Assembly: GCA_026193355.1 (NCBI GenBank)
Contig: JAPHTL010000305.1
Span: 1 to 12,805 of the forward strand
Length of the DNA: 12,805 nt
Source: Rhodospirillales bacterium
GTDB lineage: Bacteria; Pseudomonadota; Alphaproteobacteria; Rhodospirillales; JAPHTL01
Direction of reading: 5' to 3'
The translations under genes were made by a program, and so were the position numbers. Positions 1 to 5,751 of the stretch are shown here, in pieces (within the stretch, counting starts at the first letter, position 1; the number at the start of each line of letters is the position of its first letter). The notes under the pieces are model-generated. The model saw only the letters and a program-made list of their open reading frames with translations. It was not told the DNA's origin and did not search any database.

Positions 1-446
1 CCCAGCCAGGCGGCCTCGCCACCGCAGGCGCCGGGGCAGATCAGGCCCAGCTCGCGCGCGGTCGCCGCGACGGCCGCCGGCAGCACGCCGGTGACCCGCT
101 CGATCGCGCCATCGAGGGCAAGCTCGCCCAGCGCCAAGAAGCCCTCGGTGGCATCGCCCGGCAGCGCGCCCATGCCCACCAGCAGGGCGAGCGCGATCGG
201 CAGGTCGAAGTGGCTGCCCTCCTTGGCCAGATCGGCCGGGGCAAGATTGACGGTGATGCGTTTGGGGGGCAGTGAAAGCCCCATCGCGCCGAGCGATGCG
301 CGCACCCGTTCCTTGGCTTCTGAAACCGCCTTGTCGGGCAGGCCAACGACGGTGAAGGCCGGCAGGCCCGAAGCCATCTGCACCTGCACATCGACGTCCA
401 CCACGTCCACGCCCCGAAAGGCAACCGTTGCCGCCCTTGCCACCAT
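1..446 (-). CDS. comM: YifB/ComM family Mg-chelatase-like AAA+ ATPase, N-terminal part (cut by window edge)
   Basis: The first 148 residues are present; the AAA+ core lies beyond base 1. The visible part is the ChlI-like N-terminal domain of the YifB/ComM family, with VGLPDKAV (residues 34-41), the KERVRASL stretch and the family block NLAPADLAKEGSHFDLPIAL (about 67-86). In naturally competent bacteria ComM is a hexameric helicase that promotes branch migration during integration of transforming DNA. In many other bacteria its role is unknown, so competence here is only an inference. The ATG at 446 gives the family's usual N-terminus and has AAGGA about 8 bases upstream. It lies beyond zntB on the same strand, separated by about 250 bases that hold a candidate promoter, so it is probably its own transcription unit. 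Confidence 0.9.
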   Translation of the reverse strand, partial: MVARAATVAFRGVDVVDVDVQVQMASGLPAFTVVGLPDKAVSEAKERVRASLGAMGLSLPPKRITVNLAPADLAKEGSHFDLPIALALLVGMGALPGDATEGFLALGELALDGAIERVTGVLPAAVAATARELGLICPGACGGEAAWL

Positions 447-464
447 TCAATGCTTTCCTTGCAC

Positions 465-493
465 TGCATAAACCCGCGATGGGAGAGTAACAA
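465..493 (-). promoter_or_regulatory. Putative sigma70-type promoter for comM
   Basis: Read on the minus strand, TTGTTA (488-493) and TATGCA (465-470) are separated by exactly 17 bases, and the ATG of comM follows about 18 bases after the -10 element. The -35 matches consensus at 4 of 6 positions and the -10 at 3 of 6. The spacing and position are good but the hexamers are weak. Confidence 0.35.
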
Positions 494-523
494 GAACGAA
501 AAGGGAACGCCAGTGATTCCCGT

Positions 524-693
524 GTGATCGTTCCAGGACAGCATGAAAAAACGCACCACGACGGCACCCTGATTCTCGACGCCAAGGAGAAGTTCTCCAG
601 GAAGGGCTGGTGCCCGTTCGTCTATTCATTGACGGACAAGGGCGACATTCCGCTCAAGGGGTGGCCCTTGGCCGTTTGGGGATTTGTCCGGAA
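524..693 (+). other. Coding-like small ORF, possibly frameshifted (beside zntB)
   Basis: The frame opening with GTG at 524 runs on into antisense zntB as far as 877. Before it reaches zntB, its codons from about 551 to 706 end in G or C roughly 85% of the time, like real genes here, while the frame starting at 610 is poor in this respect. The GTG has no ribosome site. In another frame, ATG at 543 follows a good AGGA site (533-536) but stops after nine codons. A run of six A (545-550) sits just after that ATG; one extra A would join the ATG to the long frame, giving a product starting MKKTHHDGTLILDAKEKF. No family is recognised. It could be a gene remnant, a slippage-dependent gene, a sequencing error or chance. 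Confidence 0.2.
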
Positions 694-1668
694 TCAGAGC
701 CACTTGAGGCGGCGGAAGATCCAGACCTCCAGCGTGACAAGAAACGCCAGCCCGCCGCACACCATCCAGAACGCCAGCGGATTTTCGGAACCGGGGATGC
801 CGCCGACATTGATGCCCAGAAGGCCGGTCAGGAAACCGAGCGGCAGCATGATGGTGGCGACGACGGTCAACAGATAAACCGTGCGGTTCATGTGTTCGGA
901 CAGGATGTTGACCAGTTCGTCCTGGATGACGGCGGCCCGGTCGCGGACCTCGTCCAGCGCTTCGACGTAGCGCGTCAGGCTGTCGGCGATTTCGCGGAAG
1001 CGGACGCGCTGACGCTGCCCGATCCAGTCCCTCTCCTCGATCTGCAGGCGGGCCAGTGCATCGCGTTGAGGCGCCAGATAGCGGCGCAGGGCGATGGCCT
1101 GCCTGCGCATGGCGCGAAGGCTGCCGCGGACTTCCCGGCTCTCCGACTCGACAATCTCATCCTCCAGAGCATCGATCCTGTCTTCCAGATCGCCGATGAC
1201 GGGCTGCATGCGGTCCAGCATGTGGTCTGCAAGCTCGACGATAAGCTCCCCAGTGCTTTTCGGCCCCTTCCCGGCGGCGATGGCGTCACGCACGTCCTCG
1301 ACCGCCATCAGACGTCTCAGACGAACGCTGATCACCCGGTCTCTTTCGACCCACAGGCGGACGGAGACCATGTCTTCGGGGTCGGCGCCGGGATTGAGGT
1401 TGACGCCGCGAAGGATAAGAAGAAGCCCGTCATTGAAGGCCATGCAGCGCGGACGTGTTTCTTCGGCCAGCAGTGCCTCGGCGACAAGGGGGTCGAGTCC
1501 GGCCCCATCCTCGATCCAGCTTCGCGTGCGTTCCGTGCCGCGGTCGAGATGCAGCCAGAGCGCACCCTGCTCCGGCGCCCACGCCGCCGCCGCCGTCCAG
1601 TCGATTTCGCGGCCATGGCCAGCGCGGTCAAGGATGTAGCCGCAGACGATTCCTTCGGTGTCGGCCAT
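694..1668 (-). CDS. zntB: ZntB-like CorA-family divalent metal (zinc) transporter
   Basis: The 324-residue protein has the layout of the CorA/ZntB family: a soluble cytoplasmic N-terminal domain (about 1-235), a long helical stalk rich in E, R and D (about 140-255), and two C-terminal membrane helices (about 262-284 and 297-317). The loop after the first helix carries the G-I-N signature at 285-287, the pore-mouth motif of this superfamily, followed by a short periplasmic loop and a basic C-terminus. ZntB proteins form inner-membrane pentamers that move zinc; CorA itself moves magnesium, and the substrate cannot be fixed from sequence alone. The start is placed at ATG 1668 because GGGAGG lies five bases upstream. 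The open frame extends upstream to 1755, but that would take in the intergenic control region. It is divergent from the hemerythrin gene. Confidence 0.88.
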   Translation of the reverse strand: MADTEGIVCGYILDRAGHGREIDWTAAAAWAPEQGALWLHLDRGTERTRSWIEDGAGLDPLVAEALLAEETRPRCMAFNDGLLLILRGVNLNPGADPEDMVSVRLWVERDRVISVRLRRLMAVEDVRDAIAAGKGPKSTGELIVELADHMLDRMQPVIGDLEDRIDALEDEIVESESREVRGSLRAMRRQAIALRRYLAPQRDALARLQIEERDWIGQRQRVRFREIADSLTRYVEALDEVRDRAAVIQDELVNILSEHMNRTVYLLTVVATIMLPLGFLTGLLGINVGGIPGSENPLAFWMVCGGLAFLVTLEVWIFRRLKWL

Positions 1669-1687
1669 CGGCGCCTCCCGCCGGTTA

Positions 1688-1708
1688 AACATTTGTGACG
1701 ACAATGTT
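1688..1708. promoter_or_regulatory. Inverted repeat in the zntB/hemerythrin divergent spacer, possible operator
   Basis: The spacer 1669-1772 separates two divergent genes. It contains AACATT (1688-1693) and AATGTT (1703-1708), a perfect six-base inverted repeat with nine bases between, about 20 bases upstream of the zntB start. A second, imperfect one, GGTGC (1731-1735) with GCACC (1745-1749), lies nearer the hemerythrin gene. The first could bind a dimeric regulator. I cannot assign it to Zur, Fur, FNR or CRP, and no convincing -35/-10 pair was found. Confidence 0.25.
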
Positions 1709-1772
1709 AGCAAAGATGGAGAAAAAAGCAGGTGCTGAATACAGGCACCGGACAAAGCGGAGGGTTTAAAAA

Positions 1773-2252
1773 ATGGCGGAGAGTCTCCACATCAAAAACA
1801 AAGAAACAAAGGAAGACATAGTGATGAGCGGAGCAATGGACGAGACGATCGAGTGGAAGGAAGAATACGCCATCGGCAACGAGATGGTCGATCGTGAGCA
1901 CAGGGAACTGCTGCGCCTCATAGGACTGATCATGGCAGCGGCGGAGAGCGACCAGTGCGGAGACGCCGTTGACGCCGCCTTCGGGGCGTTCCGGCGCTAC
2001 GTCGACCGGCATTTTCAGGATGAGGAAGACCTGCTGGAGGCGGCTGAAAGCGAGCACCTGCCGATACAACGGGCGGAACACCGAGTCCTGAAGCAGGAGC
2101 TGGAAACGCTTTGGACATCGGAGCTTCTGGGGGACGAAACGAAAATACGCGAGATGGCCGTCTGGGGAAAACAGCGCCTTTTGCGGCATTTCCTGACCAC
2201 GGATGCGCGCGCCTTCAACGACTTTCCCTTCAGGGAAAAGGAAGGGAACTAG
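1773..2252 (+). CDS. Bacteriohemerythrin (single-domain, non-haem di-iron protein)
   Basis: The 159-residue protein is a stand-alone hemerythrin: a four-helix bundle that binds O2 at a di-iron centre, used in other bacteria for oxygen storage, delivery or sensing. The framework is clear: a W-x-IGNEMVDREH start, then H43, H80-x3-E84, H103 and H139-x4-D144. Spacing between these residues matches the known family (E84 to the next ligand position 15, then 4, then 36, then 5). The position four residues before H103, a histidine ligand in canonical hemerythrins, is Q99. The start at 1773 has GGAGG about nine bases upstream. ATG 1824 (AAGGA upstream) would give 142 residues and a more typical N-terminus, so either start is possible. 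There is no signal peptide or fused domain. The gene is divergent from zntB and ends 10 bases from gshB, tail to tail. Confidence 0.88.
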   Translation: MAESLHIKNKETKEDIVMSGAMDETIEWKEEYAIGNEMVDREHRELLRLIGLIMAAAESDQCGDAVDAAFGAFRRYVDRHFQDEEDLLEAAESEHLPIQRAEHRVLKQELETLWTSELLGDETKIREMAVWGKQRLLRHFLTTDARAFNDFPFREKEGN

Positions 2253-2262
2253 GGCCTGGATC

Positions 2263-3201
2263 CTAGAGACGCCCTTCGATGGCGTCCCAGATTTCAACCT
2301 CAAGGGCGCTATCGTTGAAACGGTTGATTTCCTGAATGCCCGTCGGCGAAGTCACGTTGATTTCGGTCAGCCAGTCGCCGATCACATCAATCCCCACGAA
2401 AATCAGGCCCTTGTCGCGCAGGGTGGGTCCGATGGCCTCGCAGATTTCCCGCTCGCGTTTCGTCAGTTCCGTTTTCGCCGCCGTGCCGCCGACATGCAGG
2501 TTGGAGCGCGCTTCGCCTTCTTTCGGTACACGATTTATGGCCCCGGCGGGTTGCCCGTCCACAAGGATGATCCGTTTGTCGCCCTGCCGAACCTCGGGCA
2601 GATAGGCCTGAATCATGATGGGTTCGCGGTAAAGCTCGGTGAACATCTCGATCAGGGCGTTCAGATTGTCATCGTCCGGGCGCAGGTGAAACACGCCCGC
2701 CCCGCCGTTGCCGAACAGGGGTTTGAGGATGATATCGCCGTGCGCCGCCCGGAACGCCTTGATCCGTTCGGGGTCGGATGCGATCAGGGTCGGCGGCATG
2801 AGGTCAGGAAAATGTGTGACGAACAGCTTCTCGGGCGCATTGCGCACATGGACCGGATCGTTGACCACAAGGGTCTTCGGGTGGATGTGCTCCAGCAAAT
2901 GGGTGGCCGTGATGTAGGCCATGTCGAACGGCGGATCCTGACGCATCAGGACGACATCGATATCCAGAAGGTCCGTCCATTCCGCATCGCCAAGGTCGTA
3001 GTGGTTGCCCTTTTCGCGGCGCAGCGTCATGGGGCGGATCGGCGCGCGAATGGCGCCGCCTTCCATCACCAGATCGCGGGGCAGGTAGTGAAAGACGGAA
3101 TGGCCGCGCCGTTGCGCCTCAAGCCCGAGAACGAACGTACTGTCCCCTGATATGTCGATTGATTCGATCGGGTCCATCTGGATGGCGACCTTGAGCGGCA
3201 T
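2263..3201 (-). CDS. gshB: Glutathione synthetase
   Basis: GshB joins gamma-glutamylcysteine and glycine with ATP to make glutathione, in the cytoplasm. The 312 residues match the proteobacterial enzyme over its full length: N-terminal MPLKVAIQMDPI, the VLMRQDPPFDMAY segment (84-96), NDP-HVRNAPEKL (114-126), then the ATP-grasp part with LKPLFGNGGAGVF (159-171), IQAYLPEV (197-204), GDKRIILVDG (207-216), the NLHVGG loop (234-239) and the metal-binding FVGIDVIGDWLTEINVTSP (268-286). The start at 3201 has GGGAG about 10 bases upstream. It lies 38 bases after the small membrane-protein gene and is probably the last gene of the rsmI-yraN-BON lipoprotein run. The stop is 10 bases from the stop of the convergent hemerythrin gene. 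Confidence 0.96.
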   Translation of the reverse strand: MPLKVAIQMDPIESIDISGDSTFVLGLEAQRRGHSVFHYLPRDLVMEGGAIRAPIRPMTLRREKGNHYDLGDAEWTDLLDIDVVLMRQDPPFDMAYITATHLLEHIHPKTLVVNDPVHVRNAPEKLFVTHFPDLMPPTLIASDPERIKAFRAAHGDIILKPLFGNGGAGVFHLRPDDDNLNALIEMFTELYREPIMIQAYLPEVRQGDKRIILVDGQPAGAINRVPKEGEARSNLHVGGTAAKTELTKREREICEAIGPTLRDKGLIFVGIDVIGDWLTEINVTSPTGIQEINRFNDSALEVEIWDAIEGRL

Positions 3202-3239
3202 TCGGCTGGAACTCCCTGTTCGTTTATGGGCGGCTATAT

Positions 3240-3554
3240 TCAGATGGGATCATCGTCGTTGTCATTCCGCCCCGCGATGCGGTGCCCCCATACGGAAACG
3301 GCGACGACGACTGCGGCGGCCGCCAGAAACCACAGTACGCTCGGGGGTTCGGAACCTTCAACGCCGAAGGTCATTCGGCCGTCGGATGGCGTTGTCTGGG
3401 CGGCATCGCCGCCCATCATCAACGCCAGTCCCAGAAACCCGAGAACCACGACAATTGCGACGGCGCCCCACAAACGCCTGCGGCGCAGGGACGCGGCCGG
3501 GCCGAAATCGGCCTCGAAGTCAATTTCTGCGTGTTCGAAATCCATCTTTCCCAT
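3240..3554 (-). CDS. Small two-helix membrane protein of unknown function
   Basis: I do not recognise this 104-residue protein. It starts with an acidic stretch (residues 5-18), has a cluster of four arginines (24-27), a first hydrophobic helix (about 29-47), a polar loop of about 24 residues, and a second hydrophobic helix (about 73-90) ending in a basic patch and an acidic tail DNDDDP. The positive-inside rule suggests that both ends are cytoplasmic with the short loop outside. It lies between the BON lipoprotein and gshB on the same strand, 38 bases before gshB, so cotranscription is likely. Start sites at 3554 and 3545 are both possible; the first has AAAGG about 10 bases upstream. Coding is supported by the clean hydrophobic pattern and the context, not by a family match. 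Confidence 0.6.
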   Translation of the reverse strand: MGKMDFEHAEIDFEADFGPAASLRRRRLWGAVAIVVVLGFLGLALMMGGDAAQTTPSDGRMTFGVEGSEPPSVLWFLAAAAVVVAVSVWGHRIAGRNDNDDDPI

Positions 3555-3676
3555 GGGCGGAAACCTTTAACGACAACACCGAAAGACGAAACGAAGGATA
3601 TGATGATTCGTCCCGTCCCAAACACAAAAAAACGCGCCCCATACGTTCGCCAGGAGGTTTCGGGATAAGGATGGCG

Positions 3677-4297
3677 CTACCGGCTCGATTCCTGAATCTC
3701 GGTTGCGGTTTTTACCCTCACGTGATTGACGACCTGGCGGACGTATTTGGTCGCCCTTGCGCGCGCAATGACGTGATCAAGTTCCGCCTGGCTTTGCGCG
3801 ATGCCGATCAGGTAGACGGTGCCGCCAACAGTTTCAATGTCGTAGTTGATGGCCAATACCGCCTTGTCGAAGGTCAGCGAGGTTTTCAGTTCGGCGCTGA
3901 TCCATGAATCCTGGGTGAAGCCGCCGATCCCGCCGCCTTCGCCCACGATGATCTCGTTAAGCACTTTTTTGACGCCTTCGACTTCCCATGCAAGGCGAAC
4001 GGCATCGGCGCGTTTTTGCTCGCTGTCGGTCATGCCGGTCAAAAGGGCGCGCCCCTCATAGACAGTAATGCCAAAGTCAATGGGCAGGCTGTGGTCGTGC
4101 TTGACCCATTTGTCCACAATTCGCGCCTTGATTGCGATATCGGCGGCGGTTACTTCGATGCCGCGTTCGGAACTGGCCGCAACGCCGGCCATTGCCCCGG
4201 CCCCGACGACAGCGCCGATCGGGGTGCAGGCGCCAAGAATTCCCGCGCCAAGCGGAAAGGCGAAGAGAAACAGGGTGAAGAAGGTCTTGCGAAACAC
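3677..4297 (-). CDS. Dual BON-domain outer-membrane lipoprotein (DolP/YraP-like)
   Basis: The protein begins with a short lipoprotein signal peptide, FRK followed by a hydrophobic stretch and the lipobox LGAC (Cys24), so it should be lipidated and sit in the cell envelope. Two BON domains follow, at about 45-116 (containing DFGITVYEGRALLTG and VEGVKKVLNEI) and about 123-195 (containing YDIETVGGTVYLIGIA and YVRQVVNHVRV). This is the architecture of E. coli DolP (YraP), which binds anionic phospholipid and supports outer-membrane integrity. The gene is also close to yraN, rsmI and an LpoA-like gene, as in E. coli. I place the start at GTG 4297 because GAGGAG lies seven bases upstream and the signal peptide then begins cleanly. 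ATG 4321 is the alternative and has only a weak ribosome site. Confidence 0.82.
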   Translation of the reverse strand: MFRKTFFTLFLFAFPLGAGILGACTPIGAVVGAGAMAGVAASSERGIEVTAADIAIKARIVDKWVKHDHSLPIDFGITVYEGRALLTGMTDSEQKRADAVRLAWEVEGVKKVLNEIIVGEGGGIGGFTQDSWISAELKTSLTFDKAVLAINYDIETVGGTVYLIGIAQSQAELDHVIARARATKYVRQVVNHVRVKTATEIQESSR

Positions 4298-4387
4298 GGG
4301 AAAGCTCCTCGGTGGCGGCATTGAACGGCAATGACCCACCACTATCGCCGTCAAGGGTTGAAGAAGATTTAAGGGCCGGTCGTTGCC

Positions 4388-4771
4388 TCAGCCGTTAAGC
4401 CGCCAGGCATCCTCGATGTGCACCGGTCGTTTGCGGCGGATAAGGAAAATGGCGTCGTATCGCTGGTCCAGCCCGGCCAGTTCGGGGTGCAGCCCGATGA
4501 AGGCCCCGGCTGCACGGGCGATCCTTTGCTGCTGGCCCCGGGTGATGGCGGCTGCGGCTGCGGCCACGTCGCGTCGCGCCTTGACCTCAACGAAAACAAG
4601 CACCCGGCCGCGCCGGGCGATCAGGTCGACCTCACCCACCGGGGTGCGGAAACCGCGGGCGAGAATTCGATATCCCTTGAACCGCAGGAACCACGCGGCG
4701 ATCAATTCGCTCCTGACGCCGTACCGCCACGCCTTGCGCTTTGCCTCGACGCCCCTGCGCTGCGGAATCAT
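4388..4771 (-). CDS. yraN: YraN/UPF0102 family endonuclease-like protein
   Basis: The 127-residue protein has the UPF0102 signature: a basic N-terminus with R-x-G-x-R-SELIAAWFLRFKGY (15-34), then GEVDLIARRG (46-55) and VFVEVKAR (59-66). E47, D49, E62 and K64 form the pattern of a PD-(D/E)XK nuclease core. The cellular role is not established for most members; a nuclease or Holliday-junction-like function is an inference from the fold. ATG 4771 directly follows the TGA stop of rsmI with no gap, so translational coupling is likely. The C-terminus ends in the usual W-R-L-N. The BON lipoprotein gene follows after about 90 bases. Confidence 0.93.
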   Translation of the reverse strand: MIPQRRGVEAKRKAWRYGVRSELIAAWFLRFKGYRILARGFRTPVGEVDLIARRGRVLVFVEVKARRDVAAAAAAITRGQQQRIARAAGAFIGLHPELAGLDQRYDAIFLIRRKRPVHIEDAWRLNG

Positions 4772-5617
4772 TCAGTTTCCGCCCTTTTGGCCGATGCTGA
4801 CGGCCAGCGCATAGACCTGTCGTTTGGCCACGCCCGTCTGTGCGGCGATCCGGGCGGTCGCATCACGTACGCTTTCCCCGCCATCCAGCGCTGCGCGGAG
4901 GACCGCCTCCAGCTCATCCTCCGAAGGCTCGTCAGCGCCTTCTTCCGGCGGACCAACCACCACCACGACCTCGCCCTTCGGTGGGCCGGCCTCGGCATAA
5001 TGCGCAGCCAGAACGTCAAGGTTTTCGCGGCGAACCTCCTCGAACTTCTTGGTCAGCTCCCGCGCGACAGCAGCGGGGCGCGGCCCGAAAACACCGGCCA
5101 TGTCCGCAAGCGATGAGGCGAGACGCTTGGCCGATTCGAGAAAAACCAGTGTGGCGGGTATGCTCGCCAGCGCACCCAGCGCCTTTCGCCGCGCCGTGGT
5201 GCGGGGCGGGGGAAAGCCGGCAAACAGGAAACGGTCGCTCGGCAGGCCGGAAAGCACCAGTGCGGCCATCAGCGACGAGGGGCCGGGCGCGCCGGTAACG
5301 GGAAGGCCGGTTTCAATGCACTCACGGACAAGCTTGTAACCGGGATCGGAAACCAGCGGAGTCCCCGCATCGGAAACCAGCGCCACGGTTTCGCCATTCT
5401 TCAATCGTTCGATGATGCGCGGGCGCATGCGTTCGGCATTGTGTTCGTGATAGGCCAGCATCGGTGTGCGGATGCCATGAATCGACAGGAGTTTGGCCGT
5501 GACCCGCGTATCCTCGCATGTGATCACATCGGCGAACCTGAGGGTGTCGAGGGCGCGCAAGGTAATGTCACGGGCGTTTCCGATGGGTGTTGCGACGACA
5601 TGCAACCCCCTGGGCAC
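4772..5617 (-). CDS. rsmI: 16S rRNA (cytidine-1402-2'-O)-methyltransferase RsmI
   Basis: RsmI uses S-adenosylmethionine to 2'-O-methylate C1402 in the decoding centre of 16S rRNA. The SAM-dependent tetrapyrrole-methylase fold is plain: GLHVVATPIGN near the N-terminus, CEDTR (about 34-38), VSDAGTPLVSDPGY, and the GAPGPSSLMAALVLSGL stretch followed by F-x-F-x-GFPPP. The C-terminal helical region with VAKRQVYALAVSI is also typical. The length from GTG 5617 is 281 residues, as expected for the family. The start is uncertain because no Shine-Dalgarno site precedes 5617. TTG 5605 lies too close to an AGGGGG run, and the open frame continues without a stop to 5893, inside the divergent lipoprotein gene. 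The stop abuts the yraN start. Confidence 0.92.
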   Translation of the reverse strand: MPRGLHVVATPIGNARDITLRALDTLRFADVITCEDTRVTAKLLSIHGIRTPMLAYHEHNAERMRPRIIERLKNGETVALVSDAGTPLVSDPGYKLVRECIETGLPVTGAPGPSSLMAALVLSGLPSDRFLFAGFPPPRTTARRKALGALASIPATLVFLESAKRLASSLADMAGVFGPRPAAVARELTKKFEEVRRENLDVLAAHYAEAGPPKGEVVVVVGPPEEGADEPSEDELEAVLRAALDGGESVRDATARIAAQTGVAKRQVYALAVSIGQKGGN

Positions 5618-5650
5618 GTCATGCGGGCGTTTTTGCGTGTCGCCTCGATG

Positions 5651-5679
5651 TTTACACCCGGGTGCGGTGCCGCTAGGCT
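5651..5679 (+). promoter_or_regulatory. Putative promoter of the LpoA-like gene
   Basis: TTTACA (5651-5656) is 5 of 6 to the -35 consensus. After exactly 17 bases comes TAGGCT (5674-5679), a 3 of 6 match to the -10. It lies about 70 bases upstream of the ATG at 5752, in the spacer divergent from rsmI. Confidence 0.35.
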
Positions 5680-5751
5680 CTGTGCCGCCGGCCCCGGAGC
5701 CTCCCGGGTCACGCGCCGGTTTCTTGTGTGAAGGGGGCAAGGAGCGTCCCA

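Noticed and set aside
610..1698. Long plus-strand open frame of 362 codons
   Set aside because: It lies antisense to zntB, which has clear family motifs, membrane helices and a strong ribosome site. The plus frame has poor third-base bias and no recognisable domains.
2223..2238. Inverted repeat TTTCCCT-TC-AGGGAAA at the 3' end of the hemerythrin gene as a terminator
   Set aside because: It lies inside the coding sequence, has a very short loop and no T run on either strand, so it does not meet intrinsic terminator criteria.
2203..3150. Plus-strand open frame of 315 codons
   Set aside because: Antisense shadow of gshB; the minus-strand product matches glutathione synthetase over its full length.
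3610..3660. Minus-strand terminator candidate ending in a T7 run between the BON lipoprotein and the small membrane gene
   Set aside because: The bases before the T run do not form a stable compact stem; only a 5-base pairing with a long loop could be drawn.
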